Positions 8,660-17,890 are shown, numbered from the stretch's first letter. The stretch: 64,000 nt of DNA from JBHIDJ01 sp046760105 (GCA_046760105.1 JBHIDJ010000008.1:1-64000); one strand, 5' to 3'. Notes: a model not told the origin generated them from the sequence alone. Made by a program: numbers and translations.

Positions 8660-9421
8660 TCAGCCTCGCGTGAGATAGACGTCATAACGCACGAGTTTGC
8701 CCTCGTAGCTCGTCGACGGGTTCGCTGGCAACGGCGGTGCATAATGCGGGCGTTTGACCACAACCCGCTGTTTCGCGTATCGCAGACACACCGACAACAA
8801 CTCCATGGTATCGTCGTTGTCCCCAACCAAATCGCGCAGTATACGAAGCGGCTTCTTCGCTAGCGCCGAGTGTTTGCGCTTGGGTGGAAACATCGGATCC
8901 ATGTATATCGCGTCCGGCCGGGGGCGAGTCACCGGCAATACCTTCCGCACGTCACCTGTCATGATCCTTAAGCGGCCACCCAATATCTTGTGCAGTGCGT
9001 GATCGTCGTTCGCGCGTGACAGCCCGTCGCGCAATAACGCAGCCACAAGCGGGCACTGCTCTACGGCGACCACGGTATAACCCATGCCTGCCAACCGGAA
9101 CGCATCCTGGCCCATACCCGCCGTCGCATCGACTACCGTCCTTGTGCGCACACCAACGGCGCGCGCGAGCGGTTGACGGCGTGAAAGGTTGCGCGCCTTG
9201 CAGCGCGCGACGAGTTGGCCGGCATCGACGTAAAAGGGGCGTACGCGCCCATTACGATTATCCCGTAACTCCAGACGTCGCGGCGTCTTGACGAGGAGAT
9301 ATTGGAAAGGACTCGCATCAGTAATGTCAACGAGCGGCAGGCTCAGCTCACAAGCGAGCGTTGCCGCGGCCACCTGCGATTGCGCGTCCGTTCCGGCCAA
9401 AACCGCTACCTTCACGCCCAT
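8660..9421 (-). CDS. rsmJ: 16S rRNA m2G1516 methyltransferase RsmJ
   Basis: 253 residues matching RsmJ (YhiQ). Visible motifs are the SAM-binding VVDATAGMGQDAF, the acidic VVAVEQCP strand end, and the catalytic-region YMDPMFPPKRKHSALAKK with the DPMFP tetrad typical of this guanine-N2 methyltransferase. It modifies G1516 in helix 45 of 16S rRNA. Two rRNA methyltransferases side by side suggest a ribosome-maturation operon. The start has no strong ribosome-binding site, but the length fits the family. Confidence 0.93.
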   Translation of the reverse strand: MGVKVAVLAGTDAQSQVAAATLACELSLPLVDITDASPFQYLLVKTPRRLELRDNRNGRVRPFYVDAGQLVARCKARNLSRRQPLARAVGVRTRTVVDATAGMGQDAFRLAGMGYTVVAVEQCPLVAALLRDGLSRANDDHALHKILGGRLRIMTGDVRKVLPVTRPRPDAIYMDPMFPPKRKHSALAKKPLRILRDLVGDNDDTMELLSVCLRYAKQRVVVKRPHYAPPLPANPSTSYEGKLVRYDVYLTRG

Positions 9422-9768
9422 ACGGCGACTCTACTGGGCGTGTACTGACAGCGTCCGTGGTTTACTGTCCTTTTCAGCACAAGAAGATCATACATTATCA
9501 TGTCATCATGCGTGCAGGCGTGCCAATATCAAACTTTGGAGTTCGCGAACCAGATGTTGAAACTGGGGATAGCAGAACAACGGCTTGCAGATGGCTCGTC
9601 CACCTGCTGTCCTTTCTTAGTGTAGAGTGCACTGAAAATGCCCGGTGGAAACTGGAAACTGTACCAGGTCGGTCACCCTGCCGATGTGCGCGAAGTGTTC
9701 ATGTAAGGCCGTAAGTGAATATCGGGTGCGTGTATTGGGATTCACCAAAAAGTCCCACTCCTCACAAC
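9422..9768. other. Intergenic stretch upstream of rsmJ
   Basis: This 350-nt stretch contains the promoter region of rsmJ on the minus strand and the 3' flank of the DUF4156 gene. A 22-codon open frame near 9638-9706 has no family resemblance or ribosome-binding site. I see no hairpin terminator or repeat. Confidence 0.4.
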
Positions 9769-10107
9769 TCACGTTTCGCCACTGGGGTTCACACACTTAT
9801 AGACCGCAAATGTTTGTTTGCCCTGTTCAATGTCGGTGGTCATCTGCACAATTGTGTCTCCGCCCATTTCCGCGGCGCTGTTACGACCGAGGATCGACAG
9901 TTCCTTCCTTACTTTTTTCTCCTTTCGTTTCCAGATGCCAATCTTTGCTTTGAGCGATACATTCGTCTTTCCTAACCGCTTGCAGCTTGCAACCTCTTTG
10001 GGTTCCAGCACCCGAACCTTTTCCCCTTCCGGGGTCAAGTTGACCCATTTGAGCCCCATGAGCGCAGGCGCGACTATCAATACCAATACAACAACGCTCT
10101 TTTTCAT
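9769..10107 (-). CDS. DUF4156 family exported protein, lipobox cysteine absent
   Basis: 112 residues. The ATG at 10107 is preceded by AGGAGG at good spacing. MKKSVVVLVLIVAPALMG is a signal sequence. The mature part starts KWVNLTPEGEKVRVL, the hallmark of DUF4156, and continues with paired cysteines (VASCKRLG and VYKC) and the conserved NSAAEMGGDTIVQ segment. Family members are normally lipoproteins with Cys just before the W-V-x-L-T-P motif. Here the codon is CTC (Leu), so lipidation is not expected. Function is unknown. Confidence 0.8.
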   Translation of the reverse strand: MKKSVVVLVLIVAPALMGLKWVNLTPEGEKVRVLEPKEVASCKRLGKTNVSLKAKIGIWKRKEKKVRKELSILGRNSAAEMGGDTIVQMTTDIEQGKQTFAVYKCVNPSGET

Positions 10108-10311
10108 GCCATCCTCCTGGTAGTAGTGTCTCGAAAAGGCGATTGAGGGGAGAATGGTCATTATACAGGGCTCGTCGCAATACCGAAAAAGCTCGGCCAG
10201 TACTGTATTCGGCCTCTCGTTTTCACATAACGGAATCGGCGGGGTGGAAGTTGCCTTGCATCGATCTGATATCCTATTTTTAAGCTGAGATAAACAACTT
10301 CGCCCGAGCCG

Positions 10312-12195
10312 ATGGCGCCCAACAATCAATTTTCGCTACTCGGACAACGACGCTTTGGTCCGTTCTTTCTGACACAGTTCCTAGGCGCGTTTAACGACAA
10401 CGTCTTTAAGCAGGCCTTGGTTACGCTCATCGCGTTCCATAGCGCAACCCTCATTGCCACAAACACCGATACGTTGGTCAACTTGAGTGCGGGGCTGTTC
10501 ATCCTTCCGTTCTTCTTGTTTTCCGCGACCGCCGGACAGATGGCGGACAAATATGAAAAGTCGCGGTTGATTCAGCTGATTAAGCTGCTCGAGATTTTGA
10601 TCATGATCTGTGCAGCCGCGGGTTTCTACCTGAAGAACGTGCCGCTGCTGATCGGACTGCTTTTCCTAATGGGCACCCAATCCAGTTTGTTCGGGCCGGT
10701 GAAGTACGGGATCTTGCCGCAGGTGCTTAAGGACGAAGAGCTAGTCGGCGGCAACGGACTGGTGGAAATGGGCACGTTCCTCGCGATCCTGCTCGGTACG
10801 ATGGCGGGCATCATTCTGATCGGTCTGTCGGACGTCGGCATCGTGGCCGTTTCCCTTACCGTGATTGTGGTGGCGTGCCTGGGGTACCTGGCGAGCCGCC
10901 GCATTCCGTCCGTGCCACGCGTAGATACCGCGCTACAGATCAACTGGAATCCGTTCACCGAGACCTGGCGCATCATACAGTTCACGCGTCGTAATCGTAC
11001 GGTATTTCTGTCCATCTTGGGTATCTCCTGGTTTTGGTTCTTGGGTGCCATGTACATCGCGCAGTTACCGAACTACGCCAAACTCACGCTCGGCGGTAAC
11101 GAGTATGTCCTAATGGTGCTTATCACGCTGTTTACCGTCGGTATCGGTGCAGGCTCTTTGTTCTGCGAGCGTCTGGCCGGTCGTAAGGTAGAGCTGGGCT
11201 TAGTGCCCTTCGGTTCTATAGGGCTTACTGTGTTCGGCGTTGATCTGTTCTTCGCCGCGCCAACTCCGGCGAGCGCGGAGCTTATCGGGGCGGCGAGCTT
11301 CCTGCAATCGCCAGGCAGCTGGCGGGTGATGGCCGACATCACGCTGCTTGGTATGTTCGGTGGTTTCTACATCGTCCCGCTGTATGCCTTAGTGCAACAA
11401 CGCAGCGAACCTAGTCACCGCTCACGCATCATCGCTGGTAACAACATCTTGAACGCCCTGTTTATGGTGGTATCGGCGGCAATGGCGATCATACTGCTGA
11501 ATGCCGGTATATCGATCCCCGGACTTTTCTTAACAACCTCGGTGATGAATGCCGCCGTGGCGATCTACATCTACACCCTCGTGCCGGAGTTTCTGATGCG
11601 TTTCATCGTGTGGATACTAATCCACACCATTTATCGCGTACAGGAAGAGGGGTTAGAGCGAATTCCCAATGCGGGACCGGCGGTCCTGGTCTGTAACCAT
11701 GTCAGCTTTGTCGATGCGTTAGTGATCGCCGGCTGTGTACGCCGACCGATACGTTTTGTCATGTACCACACGATTTTCAAGTTGCCGGTGCTGAGCTTTG
11801 TGTTCCGGACGGCCAAGGCCATTCCCATCGCCCCCGCCAAAGAAAACCCGGACATGCTAGACCGTGCCTATGAACAGATTGCGCAGGCACTGGAGGCCGG
11901 TGATGTGGTCTGCATTTTTCCGGAAGGCAAGATCACTGATGATGGTGAGATGCGCCCGTTTCGGCCTGGCATCGAGCGTATTATTGAACGTAATCCGGTG
12001 CCGGTGGTACCGATGGCGTTACGGGGGTTGTGGGGTAGCTTCTTCAGCCGCAAAGGCGGGCCGGCGATGCGCGCACCGCCGACACGCTTCTGGTCCAAGA
12101 TCGCGCTAGTCGTCGGCGCGCCAGTGCCAGCACAAACCGTCAACGCGACAGGCCTTCAGGAACTCGTGCTCACACTGCGCGGTGATTGGAAATAG
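10312..12195 (+). CDS. MFS lysophospholipid transporter fused to 1-acylglycerol-phosphate acyltransferase
   Basis: 627 residues in two parts. Residues 1-430 are an MFS transporter of the LplT type (FFLTQFLGAFNDNVFKQAL, then about 12 hydrophobic helices). Residues 440-627 are a PlsC acyltransferase: motif I NHVSFVD (H-x4-D), motif III FPEGKITDDGEMRPFRPG and motif IV VPVVPMALRG. Together they would flip lysophospholipid inwards and re-acylate it. In many Gammaproteobacteria the same fusion continues into an acyl-ACP synthetase (Aas) domain. Here it stops after PlsC with no trace of the ligase in the following DNA. The start is ATG, with a weak TATTTT -10 region at 10275-10280. Confidence 0.9.
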   Translation: MAPNNQFSLLGQRRFGPFFLTQFLGAFNDNVFKQALVTLIAFHSATLIATNTDTLVNLSAGLFILPFFLFSATAGQMADKYEKSRLIQLIKLLEILIMICAAAGFYLKNVPLLIGLLFLMGTQSSLFGPVKYGILPQVLKDEELVGGNGLVEMGTFLAILLGTMAGIILIGLSDVGIVAVSLTVIVVACLGYLASRRIPSVPRVDTALQINWNPFTETWRIIQFTRRNRTVFLSILGISWFWFLGAMYIAQLPNYAKLTLGGNEYVLMVLITLFTVGIGAGSLFCERLAGRKVELGLVPFGSIGLTVFGVDLFFAAPTPASAELIGAASFLQSPGSWRVMADITLLGMFGGFYIVPLYALVQQRSEPSHRSRIIAGNNILNALFMVVSAAMAIILLNAGISIPGLFLTTSVMNAAVAIYIYTLVPEFLMRFIVWILIHTIYRVQEEGLERIPNAGPAVLVCNHVSFVDALVIAGCVRRPIRFVMYHTIFKLPVLSFVFRTAKAIPIAPAKENPDMLDRAYEQIAQALEAGDVVCIFPEGKITDDGEMRPFRPGIERIIERNPVPVVPMALRGLWGSFFSRKGGPAMRAPPTRFWSKIALVVGAPVPAQTVNATGLQELVLTLRGDWK

Positions 12196-12227
12196 ACGAT
12201 GGCGCCGCACCTCAGAACACCAGTGCC

Positions 12228-12689
12228 TCAGCCTATCGTTTTCGGTGAGACCAAGACCGGCCGGTCGCGGTCGGCAGGCACCGTGCACAGAAATCCGAAG
12301 GGCTCCGGACCTTCAGGGTTTGCAAATTGATGGACCTCCCACGGGGCAATGTAGACCACGTCACCAAACGACAATGCGCTCTGCTGCTCCCCTAACGACA
12401 CTTCACCACTGCCACGTATTACAATTACCACGTGTTCGTGTTCGTGTTTTTCCCGGCTGGAGAAACCGCCGACCTCGACTTCAAAGTAACGCACATAAAA
12501 CGGCACCGTTAGTCCATCCGCACCGCCTACCAGGGAAGTGCGTGTCACGCCACGCCAGCTTTGCGGTTCGTCTTTGTAGATCTTGCGGATTGCGTCTTGC
12601 CAGACGAAGCCTTCGCGGTATCTCAGAATCTTGCTTTGGCCGGGCGTGACGCTATGCGCCGCCGTGTCCGCTGACTTCTCCTGCGTCAT
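12228..12689 (-). CDS. Cupin domain protein
   Basis: 153 residues with one cupin barrel in the second half. The metal-binding motif 1 is visible as EKHEHEHVVIVIRGSGEV (three His plus Glu region) and motif 2 as GDVVYIAPWEVHQFANP. The N-terminal half (ILRYREGFVWQDAIRKIY) has no obvious family. Its start overlaps the stop of the dehydrogenase upstream by 4 nt, so they are translationally coupled. It may be a small isomerase, dioxygenase or sensor acting on the same substrate as the dehydrogenases; the sequence does not say which. Confidence 0.85.
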   Translation of the reverse strand: MTQEKSADTAAHSVTPGQSKILRYREGFVWQDAIRKIYKDEPQSWRGVTRTSLVGGADGLTVPFYVRYFEVEVGGFSSREKHEHEHVVIVIRGSGEVSLGEQQSALSFGDVVYIAPWEVHQFANPEGPEPFGFLCTVPADRDRPVLVSPKTIG

Positions 12690-13729
12690 TGCGCTTGATC
12701 CTCGAACAGCACAAGTACCTTTAGCACGTTACCACCACTCTTGGCGGTGTCATAGGCCTTCTGAATTTCATCGATCCGAAATCGATGGGTGATCAACGAC
12801 GATACATCAACCGCTCCGGTGCGCAGCAACTCATAGGCCCGACGCGTGTCCTCGGGCCCACAGGAGTAGGAAGGGACTAGACTCACTTCGCGAAAGTAGA
12901 GGTCACCCAGGTCAACGGAAGTTAGCGCACCCGTCGGCGTGGGCGTAAACAAAATAACGCTGCCGCCGTTTCGCACGTACGCCAACGACTGCTCAATCAC
13001 TTGTGGGCTACCCGGCCCTACGATCACGAAGTCTGCCCCCTCAAACCCGTGCTGGCTTGCCTTGCGTGCCAACTCCTCCGGTGTGAACACCTCGTCAGCG
13101 CCTAACTGGCGTGCGTACTCGCCTCGTGCTGGGTCCGGTTCGACCGCCCACAGCAGATCGGCGCCCGAGGCCTTGGCTGCCGCGAGATTCAACAGCCCCA
13201 TCACACCGCAACCGACAATCGCACCATGGCCGCCAGCGCGATCGCCGACACGCTCTAGCGCCTTCACCGAACATGCGAGTGGCTCGATAAGAGCACCCAA
13301 CTCGGGGGCTAGATCATCAATGGGGAACGTGTCGCGCCGCGCATTAACCTGCGGGACCCGGATATACTCGGCCATCCCGCCTGGATCAAGCTTGCTCCTG
13401 CGCCAGGTAATACAGTGCACGTAGTCTCTAGCCCGGCAATAGCGACATTCCATACAGGGGGCATGATGGTGCACGAACACCAGCTGCCCGCGCCTGATGT
13501 GGTCGAGTTCCGGTCCTACCTCTTCCACGTAACCCACGACCTCATGCCCTAGCACGGTGTCGACCTTGCGTTCCAGATACCACTCCATGAGGTCCCCGGA
13601 ACAAATCCCACATGCCGCCGTGCGTAGCAGGACTTCGTCCCCAGACTGCAAGGTGGGTCTGGGCACCTTCTGCACTTCAAAACTTGTTGGACCGCGAATG
13701 ACCGCCTGAAGCATGTCAGATGCTAGCAT
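12686..13729 (-). CDS. Zinc-dependent medium-chain alcohol dehydrogenase
   Basis: 347 residues with the full MDR pattern: catalytic zinc ligands in CGICSGD and GHEVVG, the four-cysteine structural zinc site CMECRYCRARDYVHC, and the nucleotide-binding turn GCGVMG. It resembles threonine/sorbitol dehydrogenase-type enzymes that oxidise polyols or sugars with NAD(P). The substrate is unknown. It sits between a second MDR enzyme (upstream, 62 nt) and the overlapping cupin gene. A 12-bp palindrome covers its start codon; a second in-frame ATG at 13714 is possible. Confidence 0.88.
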   Translation of the reverse strand: MLASDMLQAVIRGPTSFEVQKVPRPTLQSGDEVLLRTAACGICSGDLMEWYLERKVDTVLGHEVVGYVEEVGPELDHIRRGQLVFVHHHAPCMECRYCRARDYVHCITWRRSKLDPGGMAEYIRVPQVNARRDTFPIDDLAPELGALIEPLACSVKALERVGDRAGGHGAIVGCGVMGLLNLAAAKASGADLLWAVEPDPARGEYARQLGADEVFTPEELARKASQHGFEGADFVIVGPGSPQVIEQSLAYVRNGGSVILFTPTPTGALTSVDLGDLYFREVSLVPSYSCGPEDTRRAYELLRTGAVDVSSLITHRFRIDEIQKAYDTAKSGGNVLKVLVLFEDQAQ

Positions 13730-13731
13730 CT
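13720..13731. repeat. 12-bp perfect palindrome over a start codon
   Basis: GATGCTAGCATC is its own reverse complement and includes the ATG at 13729. It could be an operator or just chance; there is no second copy in the adjacent DNA. Confidence 0.3.
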
Positions 13732-13791
13732 ACCAACTGGCTCTGTAAGTAGCCTGTTGGTGTTGGACGAAAATTCTCCTCAACGGCGCCG

Positions 13792-14814
13792 CTACGCCCA
13801 TGGATCTATAGCATACTTAATACCGGTACCCGCTTCCATTTGCCGCAGGGCAAGATCGAGTTCGTCTAGCCGCATATCCCCGCTTATAAGCTCGTCCACA
13901 CGCAACTCACCGCGCTGCAGCAGTTCTGCCGCACGACGCACATCCGGCGGGCCGAAATGAAAGGCGCCGAACAAGCGTAATTCATGGTAATGCAATCGAA
14001 AACTGTCAATATCGACAACGGTGTCCTTCGGCAAGCCGCCAAAGAACAGCACCTGGCCACCGGGGAGCACGAGATCCAGCGCTGTCCGCCATGCCGTCGT
14101 CCGTCCCGTGCACTCGATCACACAGTCGAAGCCGTCATCATCTGCAAGCTGGGCCTCAAGCGGACCCTGCTCCGTATCCACCACCTCCGCAAGTGCATAC
14201 GCGCGCGCGATTTCGAGGCGTTGGCGGTTGCGACCCGCGGCAACCGCGGCTGCGTCCGTGAAGCGCGGTAACAGTTGGCAGAAGAGCAATCCCATCGCCC
14301 CCAGGCCGATAACCAAGATCCGGTCGACCCCAGACCAGTCGATCCGTTCGAGCGCATGCACTACGCAACTTACGGGCTCGAGAAACGCTGCCGTTTGTGC
14401 CGACATCCCTGCGGGCCGCCGCAACAAGTTATGTGCGACCACCGGCGCCGGCAGCCGCAGAAACTGGGCAAAGGCGCCAAACGCCATGTCTTCTTGCAGG
14501 CGCGGACACAGGCTGTAGCGCGCCTTGGCGCAATAGCGACAATGTCCACAGGGGGCGCTGTGCACGCCCCATACGGACATCCCGGGTTCAAATGCACGCA
14601 CACCTTTACCGAACGCATATACTGAACCCGCATACTGGTGACCGAGTGGCCCTGGCATAGGAATGAGGGGATGTCCGCGCCGATAGGCTTTCAGGTCGGT
14701 CCCGCAGGTGAGGGCACGCTCCACACGAATCATCACCTCACCCGGTCGCAGCACCGGATCACTTACATCACGAATCTCGATCTTTCGAGGTTCGACTAGA
14801 TAGGCGGCTCGCAT
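13792..14814 (-). CDS. Zinc-dependent medium-chain dehydrogenase (second enzyme)
   Basis: 340 residues: CGTDLKAYRRGHP with GHQYAGSV (catalytic zinc), the structural site CGHCRYCAKARYSLC, and the nucleotide-binding turn GLGAMG. It is clearly related to the following dehydrogenase, but too divergent for a recent duplication. First gene of a dehydrogenase-dehydrogenase-cupin operon. Consecutive oxidation steps, or a dehydrogenase pair acting on epimers of one sugar or polyol, are plausible roles (inference). Confidence 0.88.
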   Translation of the reverse strand: MRAAYLVEPRKIEIRDVSDPVLRPGEVMIRVERALTCGTDLKAYRRGHPLIPMPGPLGHQYAGSVYAFGKGVRAFEPGMSVWGVHSAPCGHCRYCAKARYSLCPRLQEDMAFGAFAQFLRLPAPVVAHNLLRRPAGMSAQTAAFLEPVSCVVHALERIDWSGVDRILVIGLGAMGLLFCQLLPRFTDAAAVAAGRNRQRLEIARAYALAEVVDTEQGPLEAQLADDDGFDCVIECTGRTTAWRTALDLVLPGGQVLFFGGLPKDTVVDIDSFRLHYHELRLFGAFHFGPPDVRRAAELLQRGELRVDELISGDMRLDELDLALRQMEAGTGIKYAIDPWA

Positions 14815-15036
14815 CTGAGAAACGATGATAAAATCTTCTGCAGACCCAACATAAAACCGACAATGCTGTCACCCGGCGAACCGTGAGCTATTAGAGCTTA
14901 GCGCTACGGCGAGTGCGCGTCGGTTTGAGGACGGCTAAGTATAAACGCAATGCGGTGGTACAACCATGCAACCTCTGCTATGCGTTAGCGCCCGTGGCAT
15001 TGCCGTTGCTACCCAACGCTGAAAGGTGAGTAAAAC

Positions 15037-16821
15037 TTGAAGCAGGCCAAAGGTACATCAACACCACGACAGCTAGAGTTAAAGGATCTATTGGCTGATC
15101 TCGTCGCCGATGGATTACTCTCGACGGACGACGCGAACCGCGTCGCTATAAGTACCGGAAGAAAAAGCGATCTGCACCCGCTTGCCGCAGTTGCCAACCA
15201 AAACCTCAGGAGCGCTAAAAACCCAAACAAGGTGCTTACGCTTGAGGTCTTGACCGCGTGGTTGGCGCAAAACACTGGTCTCCCGTACGAGCGGATCGAT
15301 CCATTAAAGCTGGATGTCGAGACCGTCACCAACGTCGTGTCATACGCCTACGCATCACGGCGCAAAATCCTGCCGATCGCTGTCACCGACGACACGGTAA
15401 CGATCGCCACCAGTGACCCCGTTGCCAATGACTGGGAGGATGAGCTCAGCCGTGTTTTGCGCAAAAAGATCGTGCGGGTGCTTGCTAATCCCGCTGACAT
15501 CGATCGTTACCTAGCGGAGTTTTATAGCGTAAGCCGTTCCGTAAAACGCGCCCTCAAGGATCCCTCGCGCGCGCAACTCGACGTCATCACGAATCTGGAG
15601 CAAATGGTTGAACTAGGCCGCGCCGGAAGACTTGACGCCGACGATCATCATATCGTCAACATCGTGGACTGGCTGCTGCAATATGCCTTTGACCAGCGTG
15701 CGAGCGATATCCATCTGGAGCCTCGACGAGAAAAGAGTGATATCCGATTCCGGATCGACGGCGTGTTGCATATGGTGTACCAAGTACCAACGCTGGTGAT
15801 GAGCGCCATCATCAGTCGCATCAAGACGTTGGGACGTATGGACGTGGCCGAAAAGCGGCGTCCCCAAGATGGGCGGCTAAGGACCAAAACGCCGGTGGGA
15901 AACGAGGTCGAACTGCGTCTCTCCACCATTCCAACGGCGCTCGGTGAAAAACTGGTGATGCGCATCTTTGATCCCAGTGTGCTCGCTAGGAGCTTCAAGG
16001 AACTCGGATTGAGTGAAAGCGATGTAGAGCGGTGGCAGACAATGGTCAAGCAACCGCATGGCATCATTCTCGTTACCGGCCCTACTGGGTCTGGCAAGAC
16101 GACCACGCTTTACTCGACCCTCAAGCAACTCGCGAAACCTGAGGTTAATGTCTGCACCATCGAAGACCCGATAGAGATGGTCGAACCTACTTTTAACCAG
16201 ATGCAGGTGCAGCATAACATCGGTCTAGGGTTTGCGAGTGGCGTGCGGTCGTTACTTCGCCAAGACCCCGACATCATCATGGTTGGCGAGATTCGCGACC
16301 TGGAGACAGCCGACATGGCGGTGCAGGCAGCGCTCACCGGCCACCTCGTGCTTTCCACTCTGCACACCAACGATGCCGCGTCAGCGATCACGCGCCTGCT
16401 CGAGATCGGCGCACCTGCCTATCTGATCAATGCGACACTGTTGGGCGCCGTGGCTCAGCGGCTCGTGCGTACCCTCTGCCCGCACTGCAAACAAAGCGGC
16501 AATTTAGACGACGATGCATGGCAAGCTCTGGTGCACCCGTGGAAGGCCACGAAGCCAGAGGCGGCTTATCTACCGAAGGGTTGTCTGGAGTGCCGCAATA
16601 CCGGCTACTTCGGACGGATCGGTGTTTACGAGATTCTCACCATGTCGCCGGTGCTGTGCAAATTAACGCAGGCGGAAACCGAGGTTGCGGTCCTGCGCGA
16701 GCAGGCGGTCAAGGAAGGCATGGAACCCCTGCGGCTGAGCGGCGCGCGCAAAATCTATGCCGGGCTTACCACCATTGAGGAAGTGGCCAAAGTCGCACCG
16801 CCCCCAGAAGAACCGTTGTGA
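15037..16821 (+). CDS. GspE/PilB family secretion or pilus assembly ATPase
   Basis: 594 residues, full length. The N-terminal MshEN-like domain is followed by the ATPase core: Walker A GPTGSGKTTTLYS, Asp box RASDIHLEP, Walker B DPDIIMVGEIRD, His box LSTLHTNDAASAI, and the zinc-binding CPHC...CLECRNTGY site. The start is TTG at 15037, supported by AAAGGTGAG 7-10 nt upstream. It would power type II secretion or type IV pilus extension at the inner membrane. No pilin, PilC/GspF or other secretion gene is near, so it is an orphan here, and the choice between PilB and GspE cannot be made from sequence alone. Confidence 0.93.
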   Translation: MKQAKGTSTPRQLELKDLLADLVADGLLSTDDANRVAISTGRKSDLHPLAAVANQNLRSAKNPNKVLTLEVLTAWLAQNTGLPYERIDPLKLDVETVTNVVSYAYASRRKILPIAVTDDTVTIATSDPVANDWEDELSRVLRKKIVRVLANPADIDRYLAEFYSVSRSVKRALKDPSRAQLDVITNLEQMVELGRAGRLDADDHHIVNIVDWLLQYAFDQRASDIHLEPRREKSDIRFRIDGVLHMVYQVPTLVMSAIISRIKTLGRMDVAEKRRPQDGRLRTKTPVGNEVELRLSTIPTALGEKLVMRIFDPSVLARSFKELGLSESDVERWQTMVKQPHGIILVTGPTGSGKTTTLYSTLKQLAKPEVNVCTIEDPIEMVEPTFNQMQVQHNIGLGFASGVRSLLRQDPDIIMVGEIRDLETADMAVQAALTGHLVLSTLHTNDAASAITRLLEIGAPAYLINATLLGAVAQRLVRTLCPHCKQSGNLDDDAWQALVHPWKATKPEAAYLPKGCLECRNTGYFGRIGVYEILTMSPVLCKLTQAETEVAVLREQAVKEGMEPLRLSGARKIYAGLTTIEEVAKVAPPPEEPL

Positions 16822-16847
16822 ATCGGTTGCTTGGCCGTCGTTGTTTC

Positions 16848-17246
16848 TCAGCCCTCGCGCGCGGGCACGACTCGCGGTTGGCGCTTGTCGTCTATGGCGA
16901 CGTATGTGAGCGCCGCCTCGGTCACTTTCACACACTCCGTCGCGTGCAGACGACGCTCCGCATAGACATCGACCTTAACCGTAATTGACGTGCGCCCGAC
17001 TTGTACCACATCGGCGTAAAAACTGACTACGTCGCCGACCAGCACCGGCTTCTTGAATGCCAGCGCATTGACGGCAACGGTGACCACACGACCCCTTGCG
17101 CGGCGCGCGGCCGCGATGGCCCCGGCAACATCGACGTGCGACATGATCCAACCGCCGAAAATATCGCCGACACTATTGGTATCCGCTGGCATCGGAACCA
17201 CACGAAGCGTGGCCTGCCGCTCGTCAGGAAGTGAGTCGTCTACCAT
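16848..17246 (-). CDS. YciA-like acyl-CoA thioesterase
   Basis: 132 residues with the hotdog thioesterase pattern: MPADTNSVGDIFGGWIMSHVD, then VTVAVNALAFKKPVLVGDVV, then TSITVKVDVYAE. The N-S-x-G-D-I-F-G-G-W motif with its following Asp is the active-site region of the YciA/BFIT group, which hydrolyses a broad range of acyl-CoAs. It converges with the ATPase gene 26 nt away. Confidence 0.92.
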   Translation of the reverse strand: MVDDSLPDERQATLRVVPMPADTNSVGDIFGGWIMSHVDVAGAIAAARRARGRVVTVAVNALAFKKPVLVGDVVSFYADVVQVGRTSITVKVDVYAERRLHATECVKVTEAALTYVAIDDKRQPRVVPAREG

Positions 17247-17300
17247 GATCGTTCCTCCATGATTTGCGCGTTGTCGCGCGTCCGTTAGTGATTACATCTG

Positions 17301-17646
17301 TTACGGCCAATTGCTGCTCGTGCGACTGAGGTGAACATCGATCTTGTCATATGCGAGCGGCAGCAAATCGCCGTTGTCATCGCGCACGTCGGACTGCGTG
17401 AAGATCCGTAACGCGTGCAGCACCTTTGAGCGTCAACCACTGGCAGCCCGATATCTCTCTCACTCGAAGGGCAAGCCGCTGCGTGCGTAACGCATTATCG
17501 GGCAAGTCGAAATAATGGTCACGGATCGTATTGGCCGCTCGCGGCAGAACCCGATAGCGACCGATCCACTCAAGCGCGCAGATCTCCTCCAGTACGGCCT
17601 GGGGCTTGTGACCACAGACTATCATTGTGATTTCGATTTCCCGCAT
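17301..17646 (-). pseudogene. Broken CYTH-domain gene joined to a second gene remnant
   Basis: From 17646 the frame reads REIEITMIVCGHKPQ, IRDHYFDLPDNALR and RLALRVREISG...LTLKGAAR: the N-terminal half of a CYTH (triphosphate tunnel) domain. It should run on with another 100 residues of E-x-E-x-K-type strands, but stops at 17377. In a different frame (17301-17425) a fragment reads VLHALRIFTQSDV, RDDNGDLLPLAYDK and IDVHLSR before a stop. That fragment is protein-like but unrelated to CYTH. The pattern suggests a deletion that joined two genes out of frame, then decay. No usable ribosome-binding site is evident. Confidence 0.6.
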
Positions 17647-17890
17647 GTCGCTGTATCGATCGGAAAAATCAGGGGTTTTATCCGAGGGCCGCTCCCGTTG
17701 TACTTTGAGGTAGTTTGCATCGTGCCCCTGAAGTCCGCTGTTGGCCGTCTACACATTGTAAGCCCTTGTTGAATTTAGCAAATATGGCGACTGTCCCATG
17801 TCGACGCGGGAAATTGTCACCGACACGGTTTACGATTACGATATACGGACAGTTACTTCGCTGATAAGAGATGATCGCGGAGGAGAAAAC

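Noticed and set aside
9638..9706. Short plus-strand frame of 22 codons (MPGGNWKLYQVGH...)
   Set aside because: No ribosome-binding site, family or conservation evidence; too short to trust.
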